In this document: piece by piece, positions 8,899 through 18,700 of the stretch
Numbering within the stretch: position 1 is the first letter of the stretch
Layout of the letters: each line of letters opens with the position of its first letter
From: JAAYAY01 sp963674575
Lineage (GTDB): Bacteria; Planctomycetota; Planctomycetia; Pirellulales; Thermoguttaceae
NCBI GenBank assembly: GCA_963674575.2
Contig: CAXXQT010000001.1
Location: forward strand, 1,302,001-1,366,000
Direction: 5' to 3'
Length of the DNA: 64,000 bases
Notes under the pieces: model-generated
Told to the model about the DNA's origin: nothing
The model's input: only the letters and a program-made list of their open reading frames with translations
Databases searched by the model: none
Position numbers and translations under genes: made by a program

Positions 8899-9497
8899 TA
8901 CGCGCTGTCTTCGGCTTCCCTTCTTCTTCGCGTTCTCGCCAGGTAGGCGGCGCCGATGAGTACGACGAGCAGGTGGACGGACACGATCTCGAAGGGCAGG
9001 AAATAGCCCGACATGCCGGATTGCAAAGTCGCTTCCGGCTGGCTCAACCGATCGACACGAATGCCGAGCAATCCCATGCCGAGGGGCGCCACCGTGGGCT
9101 CGGCTTCGGCCGTGGGAGCGCTCTGGGCGACGGTCTTGGGCGACCAGGCGTCGACACTCAGGGCCGCGCAGCCCAGCAGCAGAATCAGAAGGGCGCCGCC
9201 GGACAGACCCGCCATGAGCCAGTTGGTCGACGTGATCTTCATGGAGGCGTAGCCTCCCTGCCCGGTGAGCATGACTCCAAACACGAGCAGCACCAGGGTG
9301 CCGCCCACGTAGATCATCAACTGCATGGCGCCGACGAAGTCGGCGGCTGCGAGAAAATACAATCCCGCCACGCACGCCAGCGACGCGATCAAACACACCG
9401 CCATGCGAACCACGTTGGCAGACACCACCACGGCCACGGCAAAGAGGCACGTTGGTATGGCAAACAGGAAGAAGAACAGCGTATGCCAGTTGATCAT
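8898..9497 (-). CDS. nuoJ: NADH-quinone oxidoreductase subunit J
   Basis: NuoJ is a membrane subunit next to the quinone chamber of complex I. The 199-residue protein has five hydrophobic segments. It has the typical ADFVGAMQLMIYVGGTLVLL stretch, where a distorted helix occurs in known structures, and a late helix FEIVSVHLLVVLIGAAYLA followed by a basic tail. The loop before the last helix is longer than usual and Ala/Glu-rich. The ATG overlaps the nuoH stop by 4 bases. No nuoI gene lies between nuoH and nuoJ, although that is its usual place in bacterial operons. Confidence 0.94.
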   Translation of the reverse strand: MINWHTLFFFLFAIPTCLFAVAVVVSANVVRMAVCLIASLACVAGLYFLAAADFVGAMQLMIYVGGTLVLLVFGVMLTGQGGYASMKITSTNWLMAGLSGGALLILLLGCAALSVDAWSPKTVAQSAPTAEAEPTVAPLGMGLLGIRVDRLSQPEATLQSGMSGYFLPFEIVSVHLLVVLIGAAYLARTRRRREAEDSA

Positions 9498-10660
9498 GGC
9501 GTTTCACCTCCCGTCGCTTGCGGAGCCGGCCACGTGGGACCCTCGGCAACCGCCCCCAAAGGAGTCTTGCGGGGGAAGATTCCGCCGGGCAAAGCGTAGC
9601 TCCACAGCACCACGCCCACGAACATGGCCGCGGCGAGCGGCACGCAGTATTTCAAACACGTGGTCATCACCTGGTCGATCCGCAATCGGGGCAGCGTCCA
9701 GCGAAGCCACATCATGACCGTCACGCCCAGGAACGCCTTGAACAGGAAGTTGCAGGCTCCCAGCAGGTCCCCCAGCCATCCCAGGATCGCGTGGTTGGCA
9801 TGGGTCAGCCCGAGCAACTCCGCCACCGGGATCGGGCCGTACCAGCCGCCCAGGAACAGGATCGCTCCCAGTCCACTGACCATGACCATCGAACCGTATT
9901 CCGCCATGAAGAACACGCTCCAGCGGAACCCGGAATACTCGGTCAGGAAGCCGGCCACCAACTCGCTTTCCGCCTCGGCCAGATCGAAGGGGGCCCGATT
10001 CGTGCTCGCTACCGCACAGGTCACGAAAATGAAAAAGGTCACGAACATGAACGGACTGTGGAAGATCATCCAGTTCCAGCCCCAACCCTGCTGCATGTTG
10101 CCGATCGTCACCAGGTCGAGCGTGCCCGCCACCATGACCGGGATCAGAACACACAGCCCGAGCGGCACCTCGTAGCTCACCACCTGGGCCGCCTCTCGTA
10201 TGCATCCGTAGAGCGACCACTTGGAACCCGACGAATACCCGCCGAGCATGACGCCGTATACCTCAAGGCCCGCCACGGCCAGGATGAAAAACACGCCCAT
10301 GTTCAGGTGCTGGGCCACCCAGCCGTTGGCAAAGGGCAAGGCCAGGAACACGGAGAAGGACGCACTGAAACTGATATACGGAGCCAGCCGAAACAGGATC
10401 GGATCGGCGTCTTTCGGGATCAGGTCTTCCTTGCAGAGCAGCTTGATGCCGTCGGCGGGGGATTGGAGCCAACCGAAGCGGCCGCCCACACGCGTCGGGC
10501 CGAGACGATCCTGGATGCGTCCGGAAACCTTCCGCTCCATCCAGGTGAAGGTCGCCGCAGCGCCCATCATGATGCCCAACAGAATCATGCACTGCACCAC
10601 GGCAATGCCGCCGTAGGCCAACCAGACGGGGAAACCGAATTGAACGAGGTACTCTGCCAT
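9494..10660 (-). CDS. nuoH: NADH-quinone oxidoreductase subunit H
   Basis: NuoH is the membrane subunit that forms much of the quinone-binding chamber and joins the membrane and peripheral arms. The 388-residue protein has about eight to nine helices with family signatures: ERKVSGRIQDRLGPTRVG in the first loop, SADGIKLL-like PADGIKLLCKEDLIP, DLAEAESELVAGFLTEYSG, and RWSVFFMAEY. It carries a Pro/Ala-rich hydrophilic tail of about 30 residues. Its start shares a base with the nuoD stop. All residues typical of a working subunit seem to be present. Confidence 0.96.
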   Translation of the reverse strand: MAEYLVQFGFPVWLAYGGIAVVQCMILLGIMMGAAATFTWMERKVSGRIQDRLGPTRVGGRFGWLQSPADGIKLLCKEDLIPKDADPILFRLAPYISFSASFSVFLALPFANGWVAQHLNMGVFFILAVAGLEVYGVMLGGYSSGSKWSLYGCIREAAQVVSYEVPLGLCVLIPVMVAGTLDLVTIGNMQQGWGWNWMIFHSPFMFVTFFIFVTCAVASTNRAPFDLAEAESELVAGFLTEYSGFRWSVFFMAEYGSMVMVSGLGAILFLGGWYGPIPVAELLGLTHANHAILGWLGDLLGACNFLFKAFLGVTVMMWLRWTLPRLRIDQVMTTCLKYCVPLAAAMFVGVVLWSYALPGGIFPRKTPLGAVAEGPTWPAPQATGGETP

Positions 10661-11868
10661 CAGCGGTCAATCTCTCCCAACACGATGTCCAGCGATCCCA
10701 CAATGGCGGGGACGTCGGCCAGAAGGCAGCCGCGGCAGATCTCGCCGGTGACGGACAGGTTGCAGAAACTGCTGCTCCGCGCCCGGACCCGCCAGGGGAT
10801 CGCCGTGCCGTCGCCCACGACCATGAATCCCATCTGGCCCTTCGGCGCTTCCGTCTCCAGGTAGGCCTCGCCCTTGGGAAGTCTCTGATTTGTCTTGATC
10901 GGCTCGCCCAGGGGCTCGTCGCACTGGCGGTACTTCTCCATGGCCTGGCGGATCAGGATGATCGACTGAACGCACTCGATCATGCGGATGTAGAAGCGGT
11001 GCCAACAGTCGCCCAGGACGGCCTCGGGGGGCACCGGCGGATAGTCGTCCCGGTCTTGGGGGTAGTGGCCCTCCACCTCGACGATGACCTCGAACTTGTA
11101 GTCCTCGTACATCTTCGTCACCCGAACTTCCCCGTCGCGTCGCAGGTCCCAATCCACGCCGCTTCCGCGAAGCACCGGGCCCGAGGTCCCGTAGTTGACG
11201 GCCATCTCGCGGCTCAGCACGCCGATTCCCGCCGTGCGGCGGATGAAGATCTCGTTGCTCGTGAGGACGGCATGCAACTCGGGGATCACTTCTTCGAATT
11301 CACCGAGGAACTGCTCGCAGCGATCAAGCCACCCGGGGGGCAGGTCGGCTGTCACGCCGCCCGGAGTGATGTAGCTGTAGGTCAACCGTGCCCCGCAAAC
11401 CTCCTCGAACAGGCTGAGAATCTTCTCTCGCTCGCGGAAGGTGTAGAGGAAAGGCGTGAAACTTCCGAGGTCGAGCCCGTAGCATCCGGCCGCCACCAGG
11501 TGGCTGGCGATCCGGTTCAACTCGCACATCATCACCCGGAGGTGCCGAGCCCGGTCGGAGATCTCCAGGTCCAGCAACTTCTCGACCGCCATGGCCCAGC
11601 CGAGATTCATGTTCATGCCGGCCAGGTAGTCCAAGCGGTCCGTGTAGGGAATCCATTGGCGGGGGCTGAGCTTCTCCCCGATCTTCTCGGCGCAGCGGTG
11701 CAGGTAGCCGATGTGGGGAACGACGTTGGTCACCACCTCGCCGTCGGTGCGCAACACCAAACGCAGCACACCGTGCGTACTCGGGTGCTGGGGCCCCATG
11801 TTGATCAGCATCTCGTCCGTGCGGACGTCGAATTCGACCAGTTCCGGATCGACTTGTTCAATCGCCAT
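10660..11868 (-). CDS. nuoD: NADH-quinone oxidoreductase subunit D
   Basis: NuoD is the 49-kDa-type peripheral subunit that lines the quinone site and derives from the large subunit of [NiFe] hydrogenases. The 402-residue protein shows NMGPQHPSTHGVLRL near the N-terminus, GYLHRCAEKIGE, DYLAGMNMNLGWAMAVEKLL and the C-terminal SLDIVLGEIDR. The hydrogenase metal cysteines are absent, as expected for complex I. It follows nuoC after a 10-base gap and is not fused to it. In known complexes this subunit packs against NuoB and cluster N2, yet no nuoB gene is present here. Confidence 0.97.
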   Translation of the reverse strand: MAIEQVDPELVEFDVRTDEMLINMGPQHPSTHGVLRLVLRTDGEVVTNVVPHIGYLHRCAEKIGEKLSPRQWIPYTDRLDYLAGMNMNLGWAMAVEKLLDLEISDRARHLRVMMCELNRIASHLVAAGCYGLDLGSFTPFLYTFREREKILSLFEEVCGARLTYSYITPGGVTADLPPGWLDRCEQFLGEFEEVIPELHAVLTSNEIFIRRTAGIGVLSREMAVNYGTSGPVLRGSGVDWDLRRDGEVRVTKMYEDYKFEVIVEVEGHYPQDRDDYPPVPPEAVLGDCWHRFYIRMIECVQSIILIRQAMEKYRQCDEPLGEPIKTNQRLPKGEAYLETEAPKGQMGFMVVGDGTAIPWRVRARSSSFCNLSVTGEICRGCLLADVPAIVGSLDIVLGEIDR

Positions 11869-11878
11869 GTCTGGATAT

Positions 11879-12409
11879 CTACTTCACTCGAATCCCGTGG
11901 TATTCCTGCGGGGTTTCGTAGTCTTTTCTCAAAGGGTGGCCCTCCCAATCCTCCGGACAGAGAATTCGTCGGAAGTCCGGGTGGTTCGCAAACGACACGC
12001 CGCAAAGATCGTACACTTCCCGTTCATGCCAATCCGCCGTTCGCCAGAGATCAGAAACGGAGGCAACCTCCGGCAGGCGTCCTGGCTCGTCGTTCTGCCA
12101 ACGGGGCAACACGATGCGGAGCACGATCCGATGACGGTGCTGCAAGCTCGAAAGGTGATAGAGCAGTTCGAAATGGGGCTCCCAGTCGATCTTCTTCGCC
12201 TTCTTGGGATCCGGCTCCAGGTAGTCCACGCCCGTGATGCAATGGAGATAGTCGAATCGCAATTCTTCGGTGTCGCGAAGGAACCCGCACGCGTCTCGAA
12301 GACGATCCTTGTCGATCTCCACCCACGGATCCGCGCACTGGACATCGGATTGCAGGACGCCCTCGCAAAGCTCTTCTTTCAACCGTTCGACGATATCGGC
12401 GACGTTCAT
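11879..12409 (-). CDS. nuoC: NADH-quinone oxidoreductase subunit C
   Basis: NuoC is the 30-kDa-type peripheral subunit that packs against NuoD. The 176-residue protein contains the family signature near its end: DWHEREVYDLCGVSFANH followed by RRILCPEDWEGHPLRKDYE. The ATG at 12409 was chosen because the protein then begins with a typical helix (MNVADIVERLKEEL). The frame extends upstream to 12553 but that stretch overlaps the end of nuoA and is Arg-rich and unlike protein. The gap to nuoA is 59 bases, which is too short for any other gene, so nuoB is truly missing between nuoA and nuoC. Confidence 0.93.
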   Translation of the reverse strand: MNVADIVERLKEELCEGVLQSDVQCADPWVEIDKDRLRDACGFLRDTEELRFDYLHCITGVDYLEPDPKKAKKIDWEPHFELLYHLSSLQHRHRIVLRIVLPRWQNDEPGRLPEVASVSDLWRTADWHEREVYDLCGVSFANHPDFRRILCPEDWEGHPLRKDYETPQEYHGIRVK

Positions 12410-12468
12410 GGAATCCGATCTTGACTGCTCACGTATCCAACAAGATTTCAATTCAAGCCGCAAAGGGG

Positions 12469-13032
12469 CTATCCGTCCGTTTCGGCCGGCGACCCTCGTT
12501 CGGCAGGCACGGGGCGAATGGCGCGGACCCAGTCCAGGTCGCCTCGATACCAAACGTAGGCAAAACCAACCATCAGGACGGCAAAAAACACGGCAATGTC
12601 GATCATCGCGGCCAAGGCCAATCGATTGGCGACGGGTTTCACGTCAATTGCCCCTTGGAGGTCGGCCTTGGGAACACCCAACTCCTCCAACTTCTGGCCT
12701 ACCGGGTCCATCTTGGCTTCCACGGCAACCCGTTCCAAAGCCGGATCCCTTAACTGAGTGGCCTTGCCGAAAACGGCCGCCCACGGAAAGAAGAACGCCA
12801 CCTCCACATCAAATATGATGAAAAGCAACGCGACCACGTAGAAGCGAAGATCGAACTGGACGCGACTGGAACCGACTGGCGGCTCGCCGCACTCGTAGGG
12901 CTGCAACTTCTCCGGCGTTCGATTCTTCGGCCGGAGAAACCATCCCAGCAGAAGGGCCACAAAGATCGTGGCAAAACCCACGACGGCAAATAGCGCCAGG
13001 TAAGCGACGATCGAAGTGGGAGAGAAAGTCAT
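12469..13032 (-). CDS. nuoA: NADH-quinone oxidoreductase subunit A
   Basis: NuoA is a three-helix membrane subunit near the quinone entry. The 187-residue protein has the family motif EKLQPYECGEPPVGSSRVQF, with the loop cysteine, and RFYVVALLFIIFDVEVAFFFPWA. The third helix comes late because a hydrophilic insert of roughly 50 residues (around 90-140) separates it from the second. This makes the protein longer than the usual ~120-150. The ATG at 13032 fits the first helix; the frame runs on to 13140 but adds only Arg-rich sequence. It is the first gene of the minus-strand nuo operon, whose promoter should lie just upstream. Confidence 0.93.
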   Translation of the reverse strand: MTFSPTSIVAYLALFAVVGFATIFVALLLGWFLRPKNRTPEKLQPYECGEPPVGSSRVQFDLRFYVVALLFIIFDVEVAFFFPWAAVFGKATQLRDPALERVAVEAKMDPVGQKLEELGVPKADLQGAIDVKPVANRLALAAMIDIAVFFAVLMVGFAYVWYRGDLDWVRAIRPVPAERGSPAETDG

Positions 13033-13744
13033 CGAGTGGATGCCAAAATGGGGACGCTGCCTTCTGCGGATAGATCGCCTCCCTCTAAGGCAGGGTGCCG
13101 AACGTCTCGCGGGCAAGTGTCCCGTCTCTGTCGTTATCAAAAACGGCTTATTCTAGGCGATGGCGGATTGTTTGCAAGGCTTCGGTTATCGAAACCGACC
13201 ACTGTCAGGGGAGCTGCCGACCATTTCTTCCGCTTGGGATTCTCATTCCGTTAAGGGAGAAGCCAGACGTTCCAAGGAAGGAGACGTGAATATTTATTTC
13301 ACGAAATGCTGCCACTTGAGCCTTGGTTATGCGGGGATGTCCAGAAATAGTGCGTGAGTAACCACTTAGCAAGGCAAGAACTCTCAGAATAGCTAGTGGA
13401 TTGTGTACGATATGCGCCAAGCCACAGGCCCCGTGTGGTCTTTCCCGTGGAGTTCGCTAGCAGGCTCACCGATACTTAATCCTGAGGGTTATTGTTTGCC
13501 CCATCTGGGGGCGGCGTTTCGGAGCGCACATCACCCGAGGAGCAGAAACGGAAACTTCAATTCTTGCGGGGCAGCTTTTCCGGCTTATCGCCTGGTAGTC
13601 CACCTAATGGGTGGCGTGTGTCGCTCTTGATCCGTGGTTGTTGCTTTCCGCAGCGCGGAAGGCGATCTGTCATCCTGTACACTTTTGCGCACTAGTTTGC
13701 CTGGTGGGGCACCCTCCCGCAAAGGCAACCTGGTATGACCAACA
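13033..13744. other. gene-free divergent region between nuoA and the receiver gene
   Basis: About 700 bases separate the divergent nuoA and receiver genes. Both promoters should lie here, but I see no clear -35/-10 pair and no operator that I would defend. The open frames present are short, Arg- or Ser-rich and without a believable start or family. Confidence 0.6.
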
Positions 13745-14194
13745 ATGTCTGATTCCTTTGCCTCCTCCGGGTCTTCACTTTCCACGCTCGATTGGAGTTG
13801 CTTCCACTTTCTTCTCGTGGAAGACAACGAAGACCATCAATGGCTCATGGCGACGGTGCTTCGCGATACGGGGGTGAAGGTTGCCGTGGCGGAACAGGGG
13901 GAGGAAGCAATTCGACTTGTCCAGTCCTCCCTGGAAACAGAGCATTTCTTCGATCTCGTTCTCATGGATATTCGCTTGCCCACGATCGACGGATATGAAA
14001 CGACCCGTCAACTCCGGCGAGTGGGTTACCAAGGGCCCGTCATTGCCATTACGGCAAGGGCCATGGAGGAGGAGATCGAAGAGTGTCATCAGGCAGGCTG
14101 CGATGCTTGCGTCAGCAAGCCCTTTGATCGTACGTCTCTTCGTGAGACCCTGGCCGATCTCCTGCCGAAGACAGTTTCGAAACATCCGGGCTGA
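13745..14194 (+). CDS. stand-alone CheY-like response regulator receiver protein
   Basis: The 149-residue protein is one receiver domain preceded by about 20 Ser-rich residues, with no output domain. The acidic pocket is at E26-D27 (LLVEDNEDHQ), the phosphoacceptor is D75 (LVLMDIRLPTIDG), the switch Thr is T103 (IAITARA) and the conserved lysine is K125 (CVSKPFD). All the residues needed for phosphotransfer are therefore present. Such proteins signal through protein contacts or relay phosphate in multistep pathways. No histidine kinase gene is nearby, so its partner is encoded elsewhere. It stands alone, faces away from nuoA and ends in front of a good terminator at 14330-14365. Confidence 0.92.
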   Translation: MSDSFASSGSSLSTLDWSCFHFLLVEDNEDHQWLMATVLRDTGVKVAVAEQGEEAIRLVQSSLETEHFFDLVLMDIRLPTIDGYETTRQLRRVGYQGPVIAITARAMEEEIEECHQAGCDACVSKPFDRTSLRETLADLLPKTVSKHPG

Positions 14195-14329
14195 GGGGCA
14201 ATTTGGGTAGCTCTTGGGAGTCGCTTGAGCTTAGGAGACGTTGACAGAACTGGGGAGTCTTCCGCGGGCGGGGAATAACCGCACCGCCAACAGTTCTGGA
14301 ATCGGCTCCAAAACATTTGTGCCAGCCTT

Positions 14330-14365
14330 GGGGGAAGCAGGGAAACCTGATTCCCCCGTTTTTTT
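14330..14365 (+). terminator. Rho-independent terminator of the receiver gene
   Basis: GGGGGAA (14330-14336) pairs with TTCCCCC (14351-14357). Inside it CAGG pairs with CCTG around a GAAA tetraloop, with one mismatch, and seven T follow after a single G (14359-14365). This is a textbook intrinsic terminator about 140 bases after the receiver stop codon. Confidence 0.85.
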
Positions 14366-14451
14366 GGGGCTCTCCCCAAGAACTCGTGGCTCTTCTCCAA
14401 GGATTCCCAACCCACGACGAAACCGGATAGCCAACAGCGAACAGGCTCGTC

Positions 14452-14679
14452 TTCTTGAATCGGATGAACAAAAAAAGGGTTCATCCGACCGAAACGTGCG
14501 CAGGTGCAAGCTGTTGCATCGAAACAGGTTTCGACGCAGACTTTGCGGGAACAAGGGGAGCCAGAGAAGAGGCACCGGTACTCCGCGGCAGAGTACCGGT
14601 GCCTCTTCTCTGATCAGCCTCGGCTCGATTCGGCGCTGGTCGGGCGGGCGCATTCTTGAATCGGATGAACAAAAAAAGG
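14452..14679. repeat. 27-nt direct repeat flanking a large palindrome
   Basis: An identical 27-mer containing GAATCGGATGAACAAAAAAA occurs at 14452-14478 and 14653-14679. The first copy is followed by GTTCATCCGA, giving a 10-bp hairpin (14460-14469 with 14479-14488). The second copy overlaps the T-run of the terminator at 14671-14709. The roughly 170 bases between the copies contain the 51-base palindrome at 14562-14612. Confidence 0.8.
14562..14612. repeat. 22-bp perfect inverted repeat, copy 1
   Basis: The arms at 14562-14583 and 14591-14612 are perfectly complementary over 22 bp (core GAGGCACCGGTACTC) with a 7-base loop. A second copy with a 23-bp stem lies at 23122-23174. The arms differ at one pair in a way that keeps pairing intact: C:G here and T:A there. 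Confidence 0.9.
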
Positions 14680-14709
14680 AACCCGCGGGCCAAATCGCCC
14701 GCGGGTTCC
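14671..14709 (-). terminator. Rho-independent terminator of the nifJ operon
   Basis: Reading the minus strand, a perfect 13-bp stem (14697-14709 with 14678-14690, core GAACCCGCGGGC) with a 6-base loop is followed directly by seven T (14677-14671). It lies about 65 bases after the stop of the dihydroorotate-dehydrogenase-like gene and should end the nifJ transcript. Confidence 0.92.
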
Positions 14710-14773
14710 TCGCAATGTTGCCAAGTCGTGCCGAACGCCAACACGCGGCGGTTCGGCCCGGTTTTGGACGCAA

Positions 14774-15781
14774 CTAGATCGCTTCGCCCGTGAACGAGGT
14801 CAGGGCCTTCATGTAGTTGCCACGCTCAAAAGCGGCCGGCTCGGGGCAATTCTCCTGGCTCATGCTGCCCTTGAGCTGCTCCACCGACTGGTACTCCTTC
14901 TCCTCCATCCACTGGGTCATGTTCGCCAAGATCTTGCCGACCTTGTCGAAACCCTTCTGGTAGAGAACGGAGGCGATCATGCCGACGTCGGCTCCGGCGA
15001 GGAGGGCCTTGATCATGCCCTTGGAGCCGTGGATACCGCTCGTGACGGCCAGCGAGGCGTCCACGCGACCCTTGAGAATGGCGATCCACCGCAGCGGCAG
15101 GAGCAGCTCGTAGGAGTTGCTGAGCTCCAGCTTGGGCGAGATCTCCAACTCGTCGAGGTCGATGTCGGGCTGGAGGAAACGGTTGAAGATCACTAATCCG
15201 TCCGCTCCCGCCTCAGCGATCCGCTTGGCCATGTGGCCGGGCGAGCTGAAATAGGGACCAACCTTGACGGCCAGCGGAATCGAGAGCGATTCCTTGACCG
15301 CACCAACCAGCTCAAGATACTGCTCCTCAACCTGGGCGCCCGACAGGTTCATGTCGGCCGCGATCAGGTAGATATTGAGCTCGAGAGCGTCGGCCCCGGC
15401 CTCCTGGATCCGCTTGGCGTACTCGACCCAGCCACCGCGAGAAACGCCGTTCAGGCTGCCGATGATCGGCATGCTGACGGCCTTCTTCGCTTCGGCGATG
15501 GCGTCGAGGTAGACGTCGGGAGCGGCGCGAAACTCAGCCGGTTCCGGGAAATAGCTCAAGGCTTCCGCGAAACTCTCGGTGCCGAAATCCTGTGCCTTCG
15601 AGAGCTCGACCTCCTCGTGGGCGATCTGCTCTTCGAAAAGCGACGGCATGACGGCCGCGGCGGCTCCGGCTTCTTCGAGCTTCTTCAGGTTGTCAATCGA
15701 CTGGGTGAGCGGGCAGGCCGCCACGACCAGCGGATTCTTCAGCTCCAGGCCAAGATACTTCGTGCGAAGATCGACACTCAT
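14774..15781 (-). CDS. dihydroorotate dehydrogenase-like flavoprotein
   Basis: The 335-residue TIM-barrel protein belongs to the dihydroorotate dehydrogenase superfamily: YLGLELKNPLVVAACPLT at the start, LELNIYL, PLAVKVGPYFSSPGHMAKRI and LAVTSGIHGSKGMIKALLAGAD, an FMN-phosphate-site pattern. It belongs to the DHOD-like group often found beside pyruvate:ferredoxin oxidoreductase rather than to a pyrimidine operon, so its true substrate is uncertain. The start overlaps the nifJ stop as ATGA, and a strong GGAGGT ribosome site lies inside the end of nifJ. This coupling suggests that the two proteins are made in fixed proportion and may exchange electrons. No other pyrimidine gene is near. Confidence 0.88.
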   Translation of the reverse strand: MSVDLRTKYLGLELKNPLVVAACPLTQSIDNLKKLEEAGAAAAVMPSLFEEQIAHEEVELSKAQDFGTESFAEALSYFPEPAEFRAAPDVYLDAIAEAKKAVSMPIIGSLNGVSRGGWVEYAKRIQEAGADALELNIYLIAADMNLSGAQVEEQYLELVGAVKESLSIPLAVKVGPYFSSPGHMAKRIAEAGADGLVIFNRFLQPDIDLDELEISPKLELSNSYELLLPLRWIAILKGRVDASLAVTSGIHGSKGMIKALLAGADVGMIASVLYQKGFDKVGKILANMTQWMEEKEYQSVEQLKGSMSQENCPEPAAFERGNYMKALTSFTGEAI

Positions 15782-18700
15782 GCTTGCACCTCCTTTTCAC
15801 CGCCATCGCGGGTCGTGGCCGCCAGTTGCTCGTAGAAGTTCCAACGGCTGTTGATGTCCTCTTGTCCAAGCTGAACCAGGCGTTCCGAATCCTCGGGCTT
15901 CGCCCGGGCGAGCATGGCGTAACGTGCCTGCTGCATGGCGAAGTCCTTGAACGTTCCCTTCGGCGGCTTGCTGTCCAGGCTGAAGGGTTTTACGGCGTCG
16001 TTCGGATCGAACCGATACAGCGGCCAGTAGCCGCACGCGACGGCTTCCTTCTGGAGCCCCATGCCCGTGGTCATGTTGATGCCGTGGGCGATGCAGTGGG
16101 CGTACGCGATGATCAGCGACGTGCCGCGGTAGGCCTCGGCCGCGCGGATCGCCTTGATCGCCTGGTTGGGATTGGCTCCGAGCGAAATCTGGCCCACGTA
16201 AACGTTGCCGTAGCTCATGGCCATCATGCCCAGGTCCTTCTTGCCGGCCGGCTTGCCGCCCGCGGCGAACTTGGCAACGGCGCCACGAGGCGTGGCCTTC
16301 GAGGCCTGGCCGCCCGTGTTGGAGTAGACCTCGGTGTCGAGGACCAGGATGTTCACGTCGCGCCCGGAGGCGAACACGTGGTCCAGGCCGCCGTAGCCGA
16401 TGTCGTAGGCCCAGCCGTCGCCGCCCAGGATCCACACGCTGCGGCGTGCCAGGTAGTCGGAAGAAGCCAATAGGTCCTTCGCGTCCTGGCTGCCCATGCC
16501 AGCCAGCTTCGTCTTCAACTCGGCAACAGCCTTGCGCTGCTCGGCGATTTCCTCTTCCGTTTCCTGCTTGTTGGAAAGCAGGGCATTGACGAGGTTGTCG
16601 CCCAGTTCGCCGCTGAGCTTCTTCAGAAGCGTTCCTGCGTACTCGATCTGCTGATCGATGGCCAGGCGGAAGCCGAAACCGAATTCCGCATTGTCCTCGA
16701 ACAACGAGTTCGACCACGAGGGGCCGCGCCCGTTCGCGTCCACGCAGTAGGGCGTGCTCGGCAGGTTGCCGCCGTAAATCGACGAGCAACCGGTGGCGTT
16801 CGAGATCAGCATCCGATCGCCGAAGAACTGGGTGATCAGCTTCACGTAGGGCGTCTCACCGCAACCCGCGCAGGCCCCGGAGTACTCGAACAGCGGCAGC
16901 AGCAGTTGCGAACCCTTGATCGAGTCGGCCTTGACCTGGGAGCGATCCACGTCGGGGATGCTGAGGAAGAAGTCGTAATTGGCTCGTTCTCTTTCGAGGT
17001 GATCGAGCTTCGACTCCATGTTGATCGCCTTGCGCTTGGCAACCTCGCGATTCTTGGCGGGGCAAACGTCGACGCAGAGACCGCAACCCGTGCAATCCTC
17101 GGGCGCCACCTGGATCGACATCTTCCAGCCCGGATACTCCTTGCCTCTCCAGTCGGTCGACTCGAAACCCTCGGGGGCATTGGCAAGTGCTTCCGGCGGA
17201 TAGGCCTTCATGCGGATGGCCGCATGGGGGCAACCCAGGGAGCACAGGCCGCACTGGATGCAGATTCCCTTGTCCCAGATCGGGATGTCCAGGGCAACCG
17301 AACGCTTCTCGTACTGCGTCGTCGCCGTGGGGAAGGTGCCGTCGACGGGCATGGCGCTGACCGGCAGGTCGTCCCCGTTTCCGCTCATGATCTCGCCCAG
17401 GACGCCCTTGACGAACTCATCGGCGTCGCCCTGGAAACCGGCCAGGCGATTGATCTTCGAGGTTACTTCGCCGGGAACCTTGACTTCGTGCAGGGCGCTG
17501 ATGGCGCCATCCACGGCCGCGAAGTTCCGCTTCAGGACCGTTTCGCCTCGCTTGCCGTAGGTCTTGGTGATCGCTTGCTTGATCTTCTCGATCGCCTCGG
17601 CCTCGGGCAGCACGTTGGCCAACTTGAAGAAGCACGTTTGCATGACCGTGTTGATGCGGACGCCCATTTCGGCGTCGCGAGCCACCCGGTAGGCGTCGAC
17701 CACGTAGAGCTTGATCTTCTTGTCGATGATCTGCTTCTGCGTCTCCATGGGGATCGAGTCCCACACCTCGTCCGGACCGTAGGGGCTGTTCAACAGGAAC
17801 GTGGCGCCCTCGACCGCCGTGGCCAGCATGTCGAGCTTCTCGATGAACACCGACTGGTGGCAGGCGATGAAGTTGGCCTTGCTCACCAGGTAGGAACCCT
17901 TGATCGGGCGGGGACTGAATCGCAGGTGCGAAACGGTGACCGAACCGGCCTTCTTCGAGTCGTAGACGAAGTAGCCCTGGGCGTAGAGCGGCGTGTTTTC
18001 GCCGACGATCTTCACCGAGTTCTTGTTGGCGCCGACCGTTCCGTCGCTGCCAAGCCCGAAGAAGATCGCCCGGGTGACGTCGTCCAATTCCGTCGAGAAA
18101 GAGGGATCGTAGTCCAGGCTCAAGTTCGTTACGTCGTCCTTGATGCCCACGGTGAAGTGGTTCTTCGGCTCGGCTTTGGCGGCCTCGTCGAAAACGCCCT
18201 TGACCATGGCCGGCGTGAACTCCTTGGACGACAGGCCGTAGCGTCCACCGATGACCCGGGGCAGGTCGCCGGACCAGCACTCCGCAACCGCCGTGACCAG
18301 GTCGAGATAGAGCGGTTCGCCAATGGCGCCCGGTTCCTTGGTTCGATCCAGGGCGATAATGGTCTTTACCGACTTGGGAAGCGCGTCAATGAAGGCCTTG
18401 GCGTCGAAGGGGCGGTAAAGACGAACCAAGACCAAGCCGACCTTCTCACCCTTGGCCGCCAGGAAGTCGACGCATTCTTCGACCACGCCGGCCCCGGAGC
18501 ACATGGCCACGATGACGCGATCGGCGTCGGGGGCGCCCACGTAATCGAACAGGTGATACTCGCGGCCCGTCAGCTTGGCGAACTTGTCCATCACGCCCTG
18601 GACGATGCCCGCCGTCTTGTCGTAGTACGGGTTGCACGCTTCGCGAGCCTGGAAGAACACGTCCGGGTTCTGGGCTGTGCCGCGGAGCACCGGTTTGTCC

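Noticed and set aside
12410..12553. N-terminal extension of nuoC to 12553
   Set aside because: It would overlap nuoA and adds Arg-rich sequence not found in NuoC proteins; the ATG at 12409 gives the normal N-terminus.
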